From positions 108,177 through 172,176 of the forward strand of contig KN817592.1 of the NCBI GenBank assembly GCA_000827495.1: a stretch of 64,000 nt of DNA, in the 5' to 3' direction. The stretch's first letter is position 1; the number at the start of each line of letters is the position of its first letter. This document shows positions 11,661-23,985 of this stretch, in pieces. The notes beneath the pieces are model-generated. The model saw nothing but the letters and a program-made list of their open reading frames with translations. It ran no database searches and had not been told where the DNA came from. This DNA comes from Hypholoma sublateritium FD-334 SS-4. Its lineage: Eukaryota; Basidiomycota; Agaricomycetes; Agaricales; Strophariaceae. The position numbers were made by a program, and so were the translations under genes.

Positions 11661-13403
11661 TTATGGTTGAGTATTTGAATGCTTATGGGATTTTGCTGTA
11701 TGCTCGTCTAGCACTGCGGTGCTATTGGCATCAAGAGCGCATTTCGACTCCATGCCCTCAACACGTTCCGTTCTCATTTGAGTGAGGTCAAATGTCTGCA
11801 CGTTCGTTGCCTGAGCTGCTGCCCAGATATCCTGGACAAAGGCGCCATCAAATTCACGATTAGCTGTGATTAAATCGAGAGACGCTCGACTTGCCTTTGT
11901 GAGTGCTTGCGTCGGGTTCGCTATCTGCAGCGGATCCACCCTTCGCGCGCGCGCGTTGATGGAGGTAAGCACAACCTGCGAGGGTCTCAAATGAGTGCGT
12001 GTGCGTGAGACATCAATGTGCACCTACATTAGAGTAAAGTCGCCCGCTTGGCAGGAGGAAGACGATGTAGAGCGTTGTCTTTGGATCCGACACGAGGGTG
12101 ACGAGGGAGAGGAAGGAGAAGAGCGTCGTGAGTGCGCCGCACTGGATTGCGAGCAGGCCGGTCTTGACAATCCGCGAGGGGTAGTCGTCCATGAAGTCCG
12201 TGCCCTGGTGGACGAAGAGGCATGATAGGCTCGCTGCGTGCGCGGGTGGTGAGCGCGTGATAATTGGGATACAAGAGATAGATGGTACTGGAAACATACC
12301 GAGTAGTACGGCTTCGACGAGTAGCCGTGTGGCGAACCACGCGAGCATAAGAGGGTGGTACGGGAAGTCTTCGGAGTCGACGTTGGCAGGAGTGGCGCTG
12401 GTAAGGTTGTTAGCTATTTATAAGCGCCCGTGTGATCTGCAATCAGTTACTCACACGTCAATCATTGAGAGATGCCAAATGATGCCACTCAAGCTAGCGC
12501 TGAAGCCCACAGAAAATGTCAAGAAGACGGACAGGCAGAGGGCGCCTGCGGCGAGGCGTTTTTGTTTCGCCGCCTCGTAAATTCTGCATGGATATGCAAA
12601 AGAAGAATGTGAGTGAGTCATATTGATTTTCTTATGGTTATAAGGAATACTGTTGCAACAGACCTGTGTGCTATAAACAGGTGGGTGATGCAGCTCGAGA
12701 GGGAGTTGCATAGCGGGATCGATGTGAACGCCCACAGCGAAACTAATCCGGGACGTCAGTAAAACCTCCGGAGTAAACGTCACGCTAAAACTTGCCTCGC
12801 TTTATTGCGATGGGATCGAGATAGTCAGTGACACTGCAAAGCTTAGGCATGAGCCGAATAGAATGGCTGCAATTTCGACAGCGGCGCTCACCAGTAGATC
12901 CAGCTCATGTATACGGTGCTGGATCGAAGTGAATATGATGATTCTGAGTACGTCAACTTATCTTTCGCAGAGGATCGGGACTCACATTATAGTCTGGAAC
13001 AAGTCTATCGCCCACAGCAGAAACACCATCATTCTATCCAAACCACTCCCTCAGCAGTGTCGATCATATACCGCACATGTTGACGTACTTGGTGCCTCGA
13101 TTAAGCTCGAACGCTGAAAACTGTGTAAGACGCCTGTTCATGGTTCACGCCAGCAGCTTGAGATGGCACTCACTGACGGATTTGTATATCGCATACTGGA
13201 ATCCAACAAGGCCTGCGATGTAGGTGTTCACTGGTATGGCACATTTATGTCAGAGCGTCTGCCAGATAGTACAATAGACCAGGAACTCGTACGGAATATA
13301 GACATCAGGGTAGGCCCTACGGACATCCATCGCCTTGGCGTTAGATTATATCCAAGAGAGATTTAGACATATACGCACCTAGGGCATATGTAAACGGATT
13401 CAT
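11661..13403 (-). CDS. DUF6534-type multi-helix membrane protein
   Basis: This belongs to a large basidiomycete family of seven-helix membrane proteins of unknown function. The diagnostic C-terminal DUF6534-like block is present: LPSGRLYSN joins across an intron to VVLTSINARARR. Upstream, spliced in phase, are helices containing LLASLSCLFVHQ, KTGLLAIQCGALTTLFSFLS, LAAGALCLSVFLTFSVGF, SSCITHLFIAHR (then IYEAAKQKR) and MMVFLLWAIDLFQTI. The segment before them (YIAGLVGFQYAIY) fits the second helix of the family. The start at 13403 (MNPFTYALG) is tentative, because the first two exons are poorly defined and an in-frame extension upstream is possible. The C-terminal tail after the last helix is hydrophilic and Ala/Thr-rich. 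The gene is very intron-rich, with at least seven introns. It could act in signalling, but nothing in the sequence proves that. Confidence 0.8.
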
Positions 13404-14130
13404 ATGATAGCCAAACTCCTTCTGCAGTCGTCCGAGCTACCGGTGAGCCTGGTGGCTCTCAGAGCGCGCTGGCGACTGCGACCAGTGGATAGGGACTGTT
13501 AGGAAGCAGGAAGAAAGAGATGTCCGGAGCCCTGCACGTCCCGAATGCACCAGTCTTCATTGACAGTGATCAATTGGATCAGGGGCACTCCACCGTTTGG
13601 CAGTATCGTATCCAATAGAGACGCGAAAACAGTCGTCAGTGGCAATTTTCCATCAGTGTCTGAATTTGTGCAGGGAAAACGACGGTTAGGAAATCGCATT
13701 TACACTCCGCAGAGTCCGCACCAACATGGACGACTTTCCGTGTCTAGTTTCGGCACCATTTAATGGGCTCGCAGCGGCGAGGGACTACTGATTATTGTAA
13801 GTAAGTACTTAGACTGAGTGTTGCAGGTTTTCAACATGTTGGGCTGGAAGCACACCCGGCGGCCGAACGGTAACGCGAGCGGCAACGCGATGTAAATAAA
13901 CCCTTTTAAGCGATGGTTTTTTTTAGAGGGCTGCCCTCATCACACCCAAATCATAAGTAGTGCCCTGTCATGCCACACGCATGGGGAATCAAGAAAGGGC
14001 CCAGGCAAATGAATACAACACACCATGGAAAAACATGAGCCCACCGGGCTAGACTCCTTTCGGAATATATGAAGCGCACACAAGTATAAAAGCAGCTGGT
14101 TGTTTTTACTTGCAGAAAAACATCGCGAGA
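13404..14130. promoter_or_regulatory. Divergent spacer with TATA box for the SDR gene
   Basis: This 0.7-kb spacer has no convincing gene. TATAAA at 14085-14090 lies 41 bp before the start codon at 14131, implying a very short leader and a focused promoter for the downstream dehydrogenase-like gene. Confidence 0.6.
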
Positions 14131-15476
14131 ATGACACCGCGCGAGGAGACCATCTTCTTCCTAGGAGCCACCGGCTTTATAGGGTCCCAGCTTCTCGTGT
14201 CGCTCGGTCGCGCTGGGCATAAATTCCACATCGTCGCCCTCGTTCGTCAACTCACTGAAGAGAAAAAGGCGAAGATCAAAGAAGTTTATGCGAACATCGA
14301 ATTCGTTGAGGGGACGCTCACCGATGCCGACATTCTGATCGAGCAGGCGTCGAAGGCGAAGTATGTCATCAACTGTGCCAGTTCAGACCACCCTGTCTCC
14401 GTGCAGTGTACGTCGCTTCTGAAGAACCCATAGAGTATAAGGCGTATTGACATGACCACCAGATATTCTCACTGGCCTCGAAAAGCAATCGGCTAGTAAC
14501 CCTGGCAGCCCGCCGTTGTACCTGCACACTTCCGGCATGTGCATCGTGAGCGACAACGCGCGCGGCGAGCCCGTCGACGAGGCGAGCATCCCGCGCTACA
14601 CCGATACCACGTTCTCCGTCGACAAGATCCCCGCCGAGAACCCGCACGTCAACTGTGACTCGCTCGTCGTAGCTGCGGGGACCCGCAAGGAGAACCCCGT
14701 CCGCACGATCATCATGTACCCCGCATGGGTTTACGGTCTCGGCGAAGGTTTGTCGCCCGATTCTCCCTGCTTTTTTGATGTTGAACCAGAAATTTTAGGA
14801 TACCGAAAGTCCTCGGGTGGCGTACGCCTTTTCCTGGAAGCGAACAAGATTGTAGGACATTCAGGCACATGGGGCCCCGGCTGCAACTCTTTTGTTTTCG
14901 TGCACATCAAGGACCTCGCGGCGGGAATGTTGAAAATATTTGAAGCTGCCCTCGAAGGTAAAGCGGACGAGGGAGTGGAGGGTTACTGTGAGTCGCGCCG
15001 TTTGCACACGCTATCCAAGCATCAATCGAATGATATCCAGATTTTCTTTCGAGCGAACACCCCCAGATAACGTGGAAAGAGTACACCAGTAAGCTCGGTG
15101 ACGTGCGTTATTTCCTTGTCCATAAAGAAGAACCCACACTGATTATCGTGCATGCCCACAGATGCTGCACAGCCGCGGTGTCTATTCCGAGGGTGGATCG
15201 AAACCGTATCCCCCCGCTGTAACAGATCTCTTCGGCGATTGTACGTCGGGTCCTTTCGCGCTCATGTACATCGACATAACTGACAGCTCTGTACCAGTCG
15301 GGTGGAGGTTGATCGGATGCAACCACCGGGTCACCGCGCTCAGGCTCAAGAAATTGGGATGGGAACCGACTGAGTCGAAGCGGGTGTCTTTGCTCGATTC
15401 CCTGCCCGAAGAGGTCGACATGGCCTTCTACGACCTTCAGCCGAAGGGTTCGATTTTGCGCCCGGAGGAAGAGTGA
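14131..15476 (+). CDS. Atypical extended SDR (NAD(P)-dependent epimerase-like)
   Basis: This is a cytosolic Rossmann-fold protein of about 375 residues. The nucleotide-binding motif FFLGATGFIGSQLL is near the N-terminus, and ASP-type variations follow (EGTLTDADILIEQA, VINCASSDHPV). The start ATG at 14131 fits the TATA box and places the Rossmann motif about 12 residues in. A block YLHTSGMCIVSDNARGEP corresponds to the central strand of extended SDRs, then IIMYPAWVYGLGEG, the usual YPxxVYG motif. The C-terminal part includes FVHIKDLAAGMLKIFEAAL. I do not see the catalytic YxxxK at the expected place; the sequence there reads NPHVNCDSLVVAAG. It is therefore probably an atypical SDR whose chemistry may differ. 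Three or four short introns are present (near 14410, 14990 and 15090). The substrate is unknown. Confidence 0.85.
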
Positions 15477-16311
15477 GGTAGTGGGGACACCGAATGCACA
15501 CAATGCCATCTTGACGGATAAGACCCAGGTCTTAAACCGAGTAAAGTTGGTGTGGCAATCGAATCCAAGCTTCCCAAGAGACATCTGATTGTTACAATGT
15601 ATTATCCTCTATGTCCATTGAGTGCAAGTATGCGGAAGGACAATAAGGCAAGAGTTTTGCGGCAAGCGAGCAATGTGGCGAATATGCAGAACCAGTAGTG
15701 TTGGAGGTTGGCAGACTATCAGGTCAAGTGAATCTCATAATCAAATAGAACGTTGGAGTAGGTGGAATTTTCTTGGGGTGCGGGATCTAGCTTAATGATA
15801 TGCCCGCGCTTGAAGCTTCGAGCGGTGCATCTGTGAAAAGGTAGATTGACGTTGAAAAACAGACGAAAATCCCTGGTTTGCGGCGAACTGCCGATTGCTC
15901 GTGTGCACGGTCACGTGCAAATGCACCTTGAAAGAAAACGAACTTTCAGTTGACTCCTTTCAGCAAACTTTCAGGCGCGAGCTCTTGCTTATGCTCTCAA
16001 CCCCTTCCCGACGTTCGAACTTTCTGATCAAGATTCACCGACAAGCTTCACCCTCAGCGCTACCCCCAGAGTCTTACTTGTTGTGAGACCAAAACTTATA
16101 TTTTACTCTGTCCCACTGAACACAGCACATCGTTCTGCTCCCCTGCCCCCCAACTGCTCCTAGGCCCACACTACCCAAGGCCAGCATCGTAATTAAAGCC
16201 ACCCCTAAGCTACTGAACGTTTATTTGGAACTTTGAATTAGAATCCTCAAATTCTACCATCTGTCACTATCTCATCAACCCCATTCGATCCACATTTACT
16301 GATAGATCTCA
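15477..16311. other. Spacer, nothing found
   Basis: I see no supported coding region, tRNA or clear repeat in this 0.8-kb stretch. Confidence 0.4.
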
Positions 16312-16515
16312 ATGGTTGCAGCTTCAATGTTGAACTGGCGTCCCAGATTGAACGAGGATGTTTTGGACCAAATATTTACCTTTGTCCGAACTCGACCCTC
16401 ACTGTCCTCTGCCAGGTGTCCTCCACCGTACGCGACATTGCCTGCCGTCATTGCTCGAAAACCTTCCGTCACTAACTTCTCTGGAGCTAATGTGGATGAC
16501 CCTTCGTGTTCCTGA
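16312..16515 (+). pseudogene. Probable F-box gene remnant
   Basis: The reading frame starts MVAASMLNWRPRLNEDVLDQ and continues IFTFVRTR, which resembles the start of an F-box (LPxDVLxxIFxxV). After SLSSA the expected F-box continuation (VSSTVRDIACRHCSKTFRH) lies in a different frame. The shift can be explained by a GT-rich junction at about 16414 or by a frameshift. No leucine-rich repeat region follows, so this looks like a truncated F-box gene fragment. A short spliced gene is not excluded. Confidence 0.4.
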
Positions 16516-16799
16516 CATACAGACATATGAGGGCTAGGAATTCAAATAAGACGCCACTGATACGTGGAATGTAGGCCGCGAAGGGTCTTCCGGCCACCTG
16601 ATAGTTGTAAAGGCACGTAATGCGTGACGGTCGGTCCAAATAAGCAGCGTTCGTTCAGCGATGAGTCAAAAAGTCAATGGGATTCATGATCATGATTTAT
16701 GAATGAAGATGTGAGTACACTCGATTGCAATTTGATATGTAGAGGTCAGTCCCTTGTCGCGGCGCCGTCGGCCAGTTATTTGAGCAATTTGCGACGTGT

Positions 16800-17988
16800 T
16801 CATGTACAGTATCTGCACCAGGAAGAATATTCAGAATCAACCATGTTACGCATAGACATCCAAACGTACCTGCGTTCGCCAAAGTCGCCCAGACCAGGAA
16901 TAATGTAGGCCTTCTCGTTGAGACCCTGGTCGATCCAACCCGTGATCTATTTCATGTACAGGTTAGAATCGGCATGATGGCATGATGGATGTACAGATAA
17001 ATAAAAGAGAAGACGCACGACTTTCAGAGAGGGGAAGCGCGTGCAGAAGGTCGTAAGGCCTTCGGGGGCGGCGATCTACTAATGTGTGAGCGTGCAGACC
17101 AAGACGATACGCAAAACAAGCGCACCAGGTTGATGAAAATGATCCGCTCTTCAGGGACACCGTGCTCCATGAGCACCTCAACGGCTTTCATGGCAGAACC
17201 TCCTGTTGCTGATAGGTGTTGATGGATTTAGCATTACGGGGCCAAGGTGTGTCCGTGATCCAACGTACCCAGCATAGGATCAAGTAGGAGCACATAACGC
17301 GACGCTATGTCTGGCGGGAACTGTACGAAACCCCGTTAGGATCAGACATAATTGCTGACTCAATGACTCCGTACTTTTGAGTAGAATAGTTTTGGCAGAG
17401 TCGTATCTTCGTCCTAAGTATTTGAGATGCGCTCAGCGGCGGCGCAGGAGAGGATCTTTTGCAAACGTACACGTTGGATAAGGATCTTGCCGATCCTTAC
17501 ACTTCTGCACACCTCGCGAAGACCAGCTTCCATCGCCTGCTCTTGCTTATAAGAGGTGTCTGATGAGCTATGTGACGAACGAACGCACCTCTCCAGCCCG
17601 GAGAATCGACACTCCACAGATCTTGCCCTCGAAGCCTACGCCGTTGTATGTAGCGCCCTGAGACAACGACAGGGTTTCGTCAGAATGCGGGTCGCCTAGG
17701 GTTTGCGCGACGTTTGCTCACAGTGGGTGTCTCCACCGTCCTCGCCACGACAGGGAGGTGGTTCAGGCCCTCTTCTACCAGCAACCTGATGATGCGATCC
17801 GAGTAGAACAAGAAGTCGCCCCTCGACGTGTCTTTGTTTCTGATGATCGTGTACAGCGCCTCGAGCTGCGCGGTCTGCGGCAGGGTGAACACCGAGGGTG
17901 GCAGTGGATCGAGGTGCGCTGGGTTTGAGTTGACGCTCAGCGCCGGCTGCGGTGGTGCCAAAGCTGGGTTCGATGAAGGAGCCGCCAT
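16800..17988 (-). CDS. Uracil phosphoribosyltransferase
   Basis: This enzyme makes UMP from uracil and PRPP in pyrimidine salvage. The product is about 235 residues. The first exon (start 17988) has a low-complexity Pro/Ala leader and then LPQTAQLEALYTIIRNKDTS and DRIIRLLVEEGLNHLPV. Later exons give YNGVGFEGKICGVSILRAGE, SMEAGLREVCRSVRIGKILI and the PRPP-binding loop LLLDPMLATGGSA. They are followed by the uracil-binding end GWIDQGLNEKAYIIPGLGDF and GERRYCT-stop, where the last codons are reached by a final splice (acceptor near 16811). The PRPP motif DPMLATGG is intact. The gene has about eight small introns. In fungi this gene confers 5-fluorouracil sensitivity. Confidence 0.95.
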
Positions 17989-18840
17989 GTTATGGAGGTC
18001 AGGGCGCTATTGAGTGTCTAGGTATAAATGCACATTCAAGACGATCGTGTGCACTGCAGGCCACATGGAATTACCAAAATAGCCGATTATGATCTGCCGC
18101 CTTGGCGGCGCGTATCAGTAAAGCTCCCGCTGACTCTATGAGATAGGGGCTGATAACATCGCTCATCGTAAAAAGTGAAAACAGGTGGACGTATGAACAC
18201 TGGATTCAAATACGCCTAGATTACGGTCGCGAGAAGGCTATCGGACTCGCGTCGCGTTAGTGAGTCCAAAACGTAACAATGTGTGCAATACAGGTTCGGT
18301 CATAATAAAATTAACTGACTTCCAGGCAAGCGTTGGGCAAGCGCTCTCAATAAATCTCTGTAAAGTTCAAGCAAAAAATGAATTTTATGTAAATCGTGGA
18401 ACGTATACAGGTGTTAAAACATGATATCCTGGCACGCACTTTCACGTACTTACTTAGCAGATATGATGTAAATTGCCCTGTTAGCTGCCCTTGGCCCTCT
18501 TGCATGTCTGTATTGGATCTCATACTTTCAGATAAGCGATCTACCTTGCAGTACTTTGTACGTGCGTTCATTGATAACAACCCGAAAGATGAGCCCGAGG
18601 CATATGCAGGAGGGCCGATGCTCCCTGCGCACACCAAGTCCAGCCCTGCATCGTGTACTCCAGCTTCCTTTCCAGTATTCTTCCGGACCAGAACCTTGCT
18701 TCATCAATGCCCACTCACCGCCTAATGTGTTTTTTGGGTTTACCTACCTTCAAAGCAAGTTGGAGCCCAATCTTAGCGCCAGACCTCGATCCGGACCGGA
18801 ACCATGCCGGCTCGGGCGCCAATTGATCAGATAATATATT
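17989..18840. other. Spacer upstream of UPRT and the tRNA pair
   Basis: This holds the minus-strand UPRT promoter and 0.8 kb without a recognisable gene. The only open frames are short and lack family resemblance. Confidence 0.4.
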
Positions 18841-18930
18841 GCCGGTTTGGCGCAGTGGTAGTCGCGTCTCACTTGTACCTTCCAAGGTTCAGATATGAGA
18901 AGGTCATTCGTTCAATCCGGGTATTCGGCA
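18841..18930 (+). tRNA. tRNA-Thr (UGU anticodon), with intron
   Basis: The 90-nt sequence folds as a tRNA. The acceptor strand GCCGGTT pairs with ATTCGGC (one mismatch, one G-U). The D arm contains CAGTGGTAGT, the anticodon stem is TCTCA/TGAGA, and the T arm is ATTCG-TTCAATC-CGGGT. The anticodon loop CTTGTA gives UGU and is followed by a 17-nt intron that contains a CCTTCCAAGG hairpin. This is the standard position for nuclear tRNA introns. A T5 run at 18934-18938 is the RNA polymerase III terminator. The anticodon depends on the intron placement. Confidence 0.75.
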
Positions 18931-18933
18931 TGA

Positions 18934-18938
18934 TTTTT
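18934..18938 (+). terminator. RNA polymerase III terminator of tRNA-Thr
   Basis: A run of five T residues directly follows the tRNA 3' end, as expected for polymerase III release. Confidence 0.6.
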
Positions 18939-19008
18939 ATTGATCTCGTTCATTGCAACCATATTCCGCCAGGCAGAATCTGATTCAACTCAGCTAAACA
19001 ACTGCACA

Positions 19009-19095
19009 GCATTAATGGGGTAGTGGTAACCTGGGTCGTTGCCATTCGAGTTTAACAAGCTCGACCCGCCGGGGGTTCGATTCCCTCTTAATGCA
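19009..19095 (+). tRNA. tRNA-Gly (GCC anticodon), with intron
   Basis: Acceptor strands GCATTAA and TTAATGC pair perfectly. The D arm holds TAGTGGTAA, the anticodon stem is GGTCG/CGACC, and the T arm is GGGGG-TTCGATT-CCCTC. The loop TTGCCA gives anticodon GCC, followed by a 16-nt intron (TTCGAGTTTAACAAGC). It lies 78 bp downstream of the tRNA-Thr gene on the same strand. Confidence 0.9.
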
Positions 19096-19416
19096 ATGGA
19101 GCATCTCTAGGATTTTCCTTTTTGAATTTCGGCTCCACTACATAGTATACCATTAACAGAGGTGAACCGTGATGGCCTGCAAGTCGTAGAAGGCTGAAGC
19201 ATCAGAAGGTCGGCCAACGTCGCCCCGGAAATTTTTTCGATAGATTTTTGCTCTCGCGTCATCGATCATCTCCGACTCATCAAACAGTCTCATTTATTTC
19301 AGCACGCGGTGGACTGACCTCGATACAACTGCTTGAATCGTGCTGAACATTACTTGCTAAAAATATATAATATTGATACAAGCGTCTTCGCATTATGCGC
19401 GGCAAAGGACGGACCA
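19096..19416. other. Spacer, nothing found
   Basis: This is the 3' region of the P450 gene and the downstream flank of the tRNA pair. T-rich runs near 19113-19124 can serve as the tRNA-Gly terminator. Confidence 0.4.
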
Positions 19417-22069
19417 TTAGGTTTTTTCTTCATTCAGTGGCTTCATTGTAACCCAGAGGCCGCCCTGGGAAACCATCATCGCGGCGTCAGCGACCAAAAG
19501 GGTTCCAGCCTACCTGAAGGCTCACAAACATCATACGCACCTTAACATACAGCGTCAAATGTGACATCGGGTGCACACGCTCCGCCGCGCGCCGCCCCGT
19601 CGCATGTACCCATGCAGCTGGCGGTGCCGTGTTCGCGCCGGGGGCAAGCGCAAAGCCTGTGAAGCGCTGCAGAAGGCGCACGAGGAAGAACGACGCCTCG
19701 TGGTACGCAAACTGCTGCCCGAGACAGATGCGCGGGCCCGCGTTGAACGGGCAGAAAATGTACGGGTCGCGCGTGAGATAGGTGCGAACTCGCGCGTCGA
19801 GGAAGCGCTCGGGGTCAAACGACAATGCTACGCGCGAGGAGGGATGAGTGCGGCAAGGGCACCAAGGGAGAGTTTCGCACCATCGGGACCCCAGATGTCA
19901 GTGCGGCGGTGAATATTGATGACTGGATAGTAGCACCTAAGTGAGCTGTTTGAGTGCGCGGCAGATGTGCGGGTCGCGGGAAATGGTCGGCGTACATTGT
20001 GCCGGCGGGAACGTAAAATGGCTTCTGCCCTGAGACCTTGCTAGGCAATATAACTGGTCGCTTACTATATCTAGGGGGCATTGGAACGTCATAAGCAATA
20101 CTTGATAAATGAACTAAAACTAAGTACCTCGTGTTTATGGGTCTGATGGATGAGTGGAAGGTAAGTCGCAAGTACACGTATTACCTACTCTGAGGCATGA
20201 AAATACTCACACAGGAGGATACAGTCGCAGTACTTCGTTGATAAACGCCCTCAAGTATTTCATTTCTCTCATGTGGTCATATGTGGGGCTTCCTGTCTGA
20301 CCGACCGTATCGAATATTTCTTGCCGAAGGCGGCGTTCGACTTCAGGATGTTCAGATAGCATGTATAGTGAGTATGTCAGGAGACAGGCGGTCTGCTAGG
20401 AATTAGGAGCGCGCTCATCAATGAAAGCTAGAACTTACGGTGTCGCGTCCGGCGACCAGGAGGTTAACAAGCTCCAATAACTAATTAGCACCTAGCTCTT
20501 CAATACAATGTGGGAACAATCACCTCATCCTTAAGAGTGGATTGATCTGGCAAGAAAATATAAGTCGCACCCAGCTTCACTTGGGTAGATATTTGAGCAG
20601 TCTACCTTGCGTTTGGTCAACGAGATGGTCAAGAAGATTTGTTGCCTCGTCATGTCGCTCTATATTCCTCCCTTTCGCAAGCCGTTCATCTCGCCGGGTC
20701 AAGGCTGCATTCATCAGGGGCTCCGCAAATTCATCCATAACTTTTCGCATCGGGGACACTTTATCCGCCCAGAATTCCGCGCCAAGAGGCCATTCGGTCC
20801 CAAGGCTATAACGCAGTGCCGACCGGACCTGTCCTTCGACAAATCCTTGAATAAATACGTTCGACGGGTGGCCGAGGAATGACGCGGGGTTCTGTTGAGC
20901 AGAAAGCGGCGGATATGGGATCCCGGCGGCGAGGGATCCGACGTTGGTGCCGAAGAGAAATTCGGTCGCGGAGTCCAATGTAAAGCGGGATACAAGGTCC
21001 TGTGCAGCGCGTGACGTGAGATGAAAGCTCTGTGCATCTGCAGAAAAATGTTACCTGGAAGTCGATGGGATGACCTGCCGCCAGCCTATTCTTGGCATGT
21101 CCGAGGGATAGATCACAGTTGCGTTCGTATATTTCAAAATCACTGATGCGCTCGCGAGTGAAGAAAGGGCGAGCCATAGATCGGTGGAATCTAATATGAT
21201 AGTAGGGTGGTCAAGCAGTAATAGTGGCGGCCCATGATATTATTCCATACCTCCACATTTCACCTACCCATCGAAGTTTAGGTCAGTTGTATCCAGTAGA
21301 CGAAGCCCCAAAAATCACTTATGCTTACCGTCGGCGTTGAATATTCCCGTGCCTAGCAAGGACTTCATTTGGTCATTGAATACCGCACCTAAAATTTAAG
21401 GTCAATACATAGACGAGCAATCTTACGGCGATACTTACCCTTTTCGAATGACTCAAATTCTGTCGCAAGCATTGCCTGTGACGCGTAAATTGAGCAACCA
21501 AAAATAAATGAAGCGGAGGTTGCATTCAATTGCGCACTTTGACATGGTCTGGCTCGAGGGTGACGATCTATATTCATAGATATCGGAAGTCCAAATTAGA
21601 GAGTCAGGTACGCACACGAGGTTCACTTACAAGAGAGTTTGTCAAAAGATTGCATTGAAATACATTTCCATACTCTTCCGCCCATTCTTGCATGACGTCG
21701 CCTAACCCGGGGATGTTGGCGGAGCTCCAACAATGCCATTCATCACTTTCTGCTTTACTCACCGGGATATCCACTTGCCATGCTTTTTGTTAGCTTGCCG
21801 ATGATGGAAAGTAAAGATTCTTGAACGGGTGGAGGTGGGACAGCGCCGTTGCAAGCAGCCGCTCGTTCATTCCTAAACCTTCGGTAGTATCTATTGGCGA
21901 TGAATAGCGCAGGATTGACCAGAATTGTCGTGATGACGATAAGCCATGGAGAAGCGGCGACCTTGAAAAGTATCTTTGCTAGATCTATAAAAGCATAGAC
22001 GACCACTGGAGGGAATATAATGTAGGGCAGGAGCCGTAAAAGATATGCTGGACCGGGGGGTACCTCCAT
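19417..22069 (-). CDS. Cytochrome P450, CYP63-type (copy A)
   Basis: This is a membrane-anchored haem monooxygenase of about 600 residues. It starts [15 protein letters not shown] at 22069; an upstream in-frame ATG at 22117 is disfavoured because copy B starts with the equivalent MELPPGP. Two hydrophobic segments follow ([31 protein letters not shown]). Then come [20 protein letters not shown] (C-helix region), the block [13 protein letters not shown], the I-helix motif VAGRDT (near 20450), the K-helix ExxR in [21 protein letters not shown], and the haem loop [11 protein letters not shown] with its Cys ligand. The true C-terminus is reached by a final splice that gives [19 protein letters not shown] at 19417. 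The haem loop and the family-like GGLWV end point to CYP63, a group expanded in white-rot fungi that oxidises alkanes and aromatic pollutants. About 12-14 introns are present. Confidence 0.92.
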
Positions 22070-23985
22070 CGTGGAGAGAGGACTGGTGTATAAAAAGGAT
22101 GGAGGTGGATGGAGCATGAAGTCTTGGGTTATATACCTCCTCGTACATAATCATGATGGGAACTGACCTGCAAAACATGGATAGGCGATTACGGTCGGTT
22201 TTTCAATGCCGTCTAGATCCATGAGATGATTGCTATAAATAAGAACATTTGGCAGCGCGACTGAGGGGAGGATTCTTGATTTGTCTATTGAACCAAGATG
22301 GCGAGTCATGGAGCCAGAAACGAGCGCTGTTGTTCGTATGTTTTATGCCACCATACCGAGTATGAAATGACACCCGAGTCAATGTATTCCGTCATTTGCC
22401 CTAATGTGGAGGCAATGCGGCACGGCTAAACAGGCCTGGCACGGCTAAACACTAATTGAAGCCTGTATAGTGCACCGTACGGTAAGCCGGACGGGAGTGA
22501 AGTCATTTGTGTTAACGCACTCATCGAAGATACTCGTCGGCTCAATCCGAACCACGACTGTGGCACCGGCTATGAAAAAATTCACCTCGATGCAGAAACA
22601 CGAGCATTGTCCTTTCCCATGGTTGTGCTGCGACAATGGAAGCTCTGCACTTGACAAAGGTGCCGCGCGACCTGAACAGTCCGGTAGAGGAAGGTGGTTT
22701 TCCTTTACATGGAAACTGTATCTGGGCTCGTTCGGGGAAAGTAGTGATCTGTTACGGAGCCGGGATTTGGACGGGATATCAACGTTTAAACGTTTATGGG
22801 CAAAATATAGATGATTCTACATTGGTCTCCTCCGGCTATGCCTGTGATAAAAACATAAAAAGGGGTAATCTAGAATTTGAACACGTACAAGTTGTGAATC
22901 TTCATGTGGCACATATCCAAGTCGTAGCAGATAAAGGGCTGGTGGAAAACATCGTGTAGGAGCTTATGAAATCCCAAAGGATAAAATTAACTCCGCGTAC
23001 GGTGAGTTACTCTTTGTAGAAATACTGATATTTTGAAGATAGATGATCAGGCAAATGAAGGCTGACGGGAGTCGATGAAGTACCTTTTCATCATCATCAG
23101 TACATGATGAAAATGGACAGAGAAGCGCGCGCTAGAATGTCACTGGAATTGGATGGAACATCTGTCTGGTCGTTGAAAGGTGTCCTTCCAGAGCTGTTAT
23201 CACTACAGATGAAACGAAGGGTAAGATTAATGGTGAAATGTAAAGGGGATCCACCGTGACCGAAAAATGAGATGGACATGTAGGCAGGGATAGAACCGTT
23301 GCCAAGGCTCATTTCTCAGAGCGTTGAATTCTGAGCCCACTCGTTTCTAATTCCCGCGGAGAGGGATCCCAAACTAGAGCCGTCTTCAACTTCCAAAAGA
23401 GAACTTAATTTCAGAGCATGTCTTCAAAATGTCGAGCTCTGTAAACATGCCGCGCAAGTGCAGTCACCAGTCCGGGCTTTGTGGCACATTAGCAAGGATA
23501 TTTCTGGATTGAATGATATCAGTGGCGAATGAATTATAAAAACAGAGGCGTACATTGATATAAGGTAAACCCTCGGAGGGATCCTTGTCACCGTCAGGCT
23601 CGGAACTCAAAAAACACAACACGAACCATCGGACCAACATCGAACTGACTTGTTATCAAAAGATACAATGTTAGACCATCATTGGTTCAATAATAGGCTA
23701 TCTTTGACTTCCTCAATTTCTACGTTTTGTCAGGCAAATACGAGGGACAGTGTATAGCGAACATGAGTGCGTAGTGGATAAGCAGAAGAAACAAGTTGGA
23801 AACAAGTGTGCGGTGTTGGTGCGGTGCCACTGAAGCGACTCGTCCTTTTCGATTTGTGACCGTGGGAATCGGATGACTTTCTAATTTGAGGTATGCTTGC
23901 GTCGGACGCGTTCCTCAGATCAACTCTACCAGCCATCTCATTTTCCTCTAAGAGCTCGATACAGACCTCTTTTATTGTCAGGAAT
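22070..23985. other. 1.9-kb spacer between P450 copy A and CCT2
   Basis: No gene is supported. The longest plausible frame (22636-22959, plus) has no family resemblance and no splice-supported extension. A palindromic motif AACGTTTAAACGTTTAT lies at 22781-22797 (see findings). The last few hundred bases are the CCT2 promoter. Confidence 0.4.

Noticed and set aside
22069..22117. Upstream in-frame ATG as the start of P450 copy A
   Set aside because: The paralogue copy B begins at the equivalent of the downstream ATG (MELPPGP against MEVPPGP).
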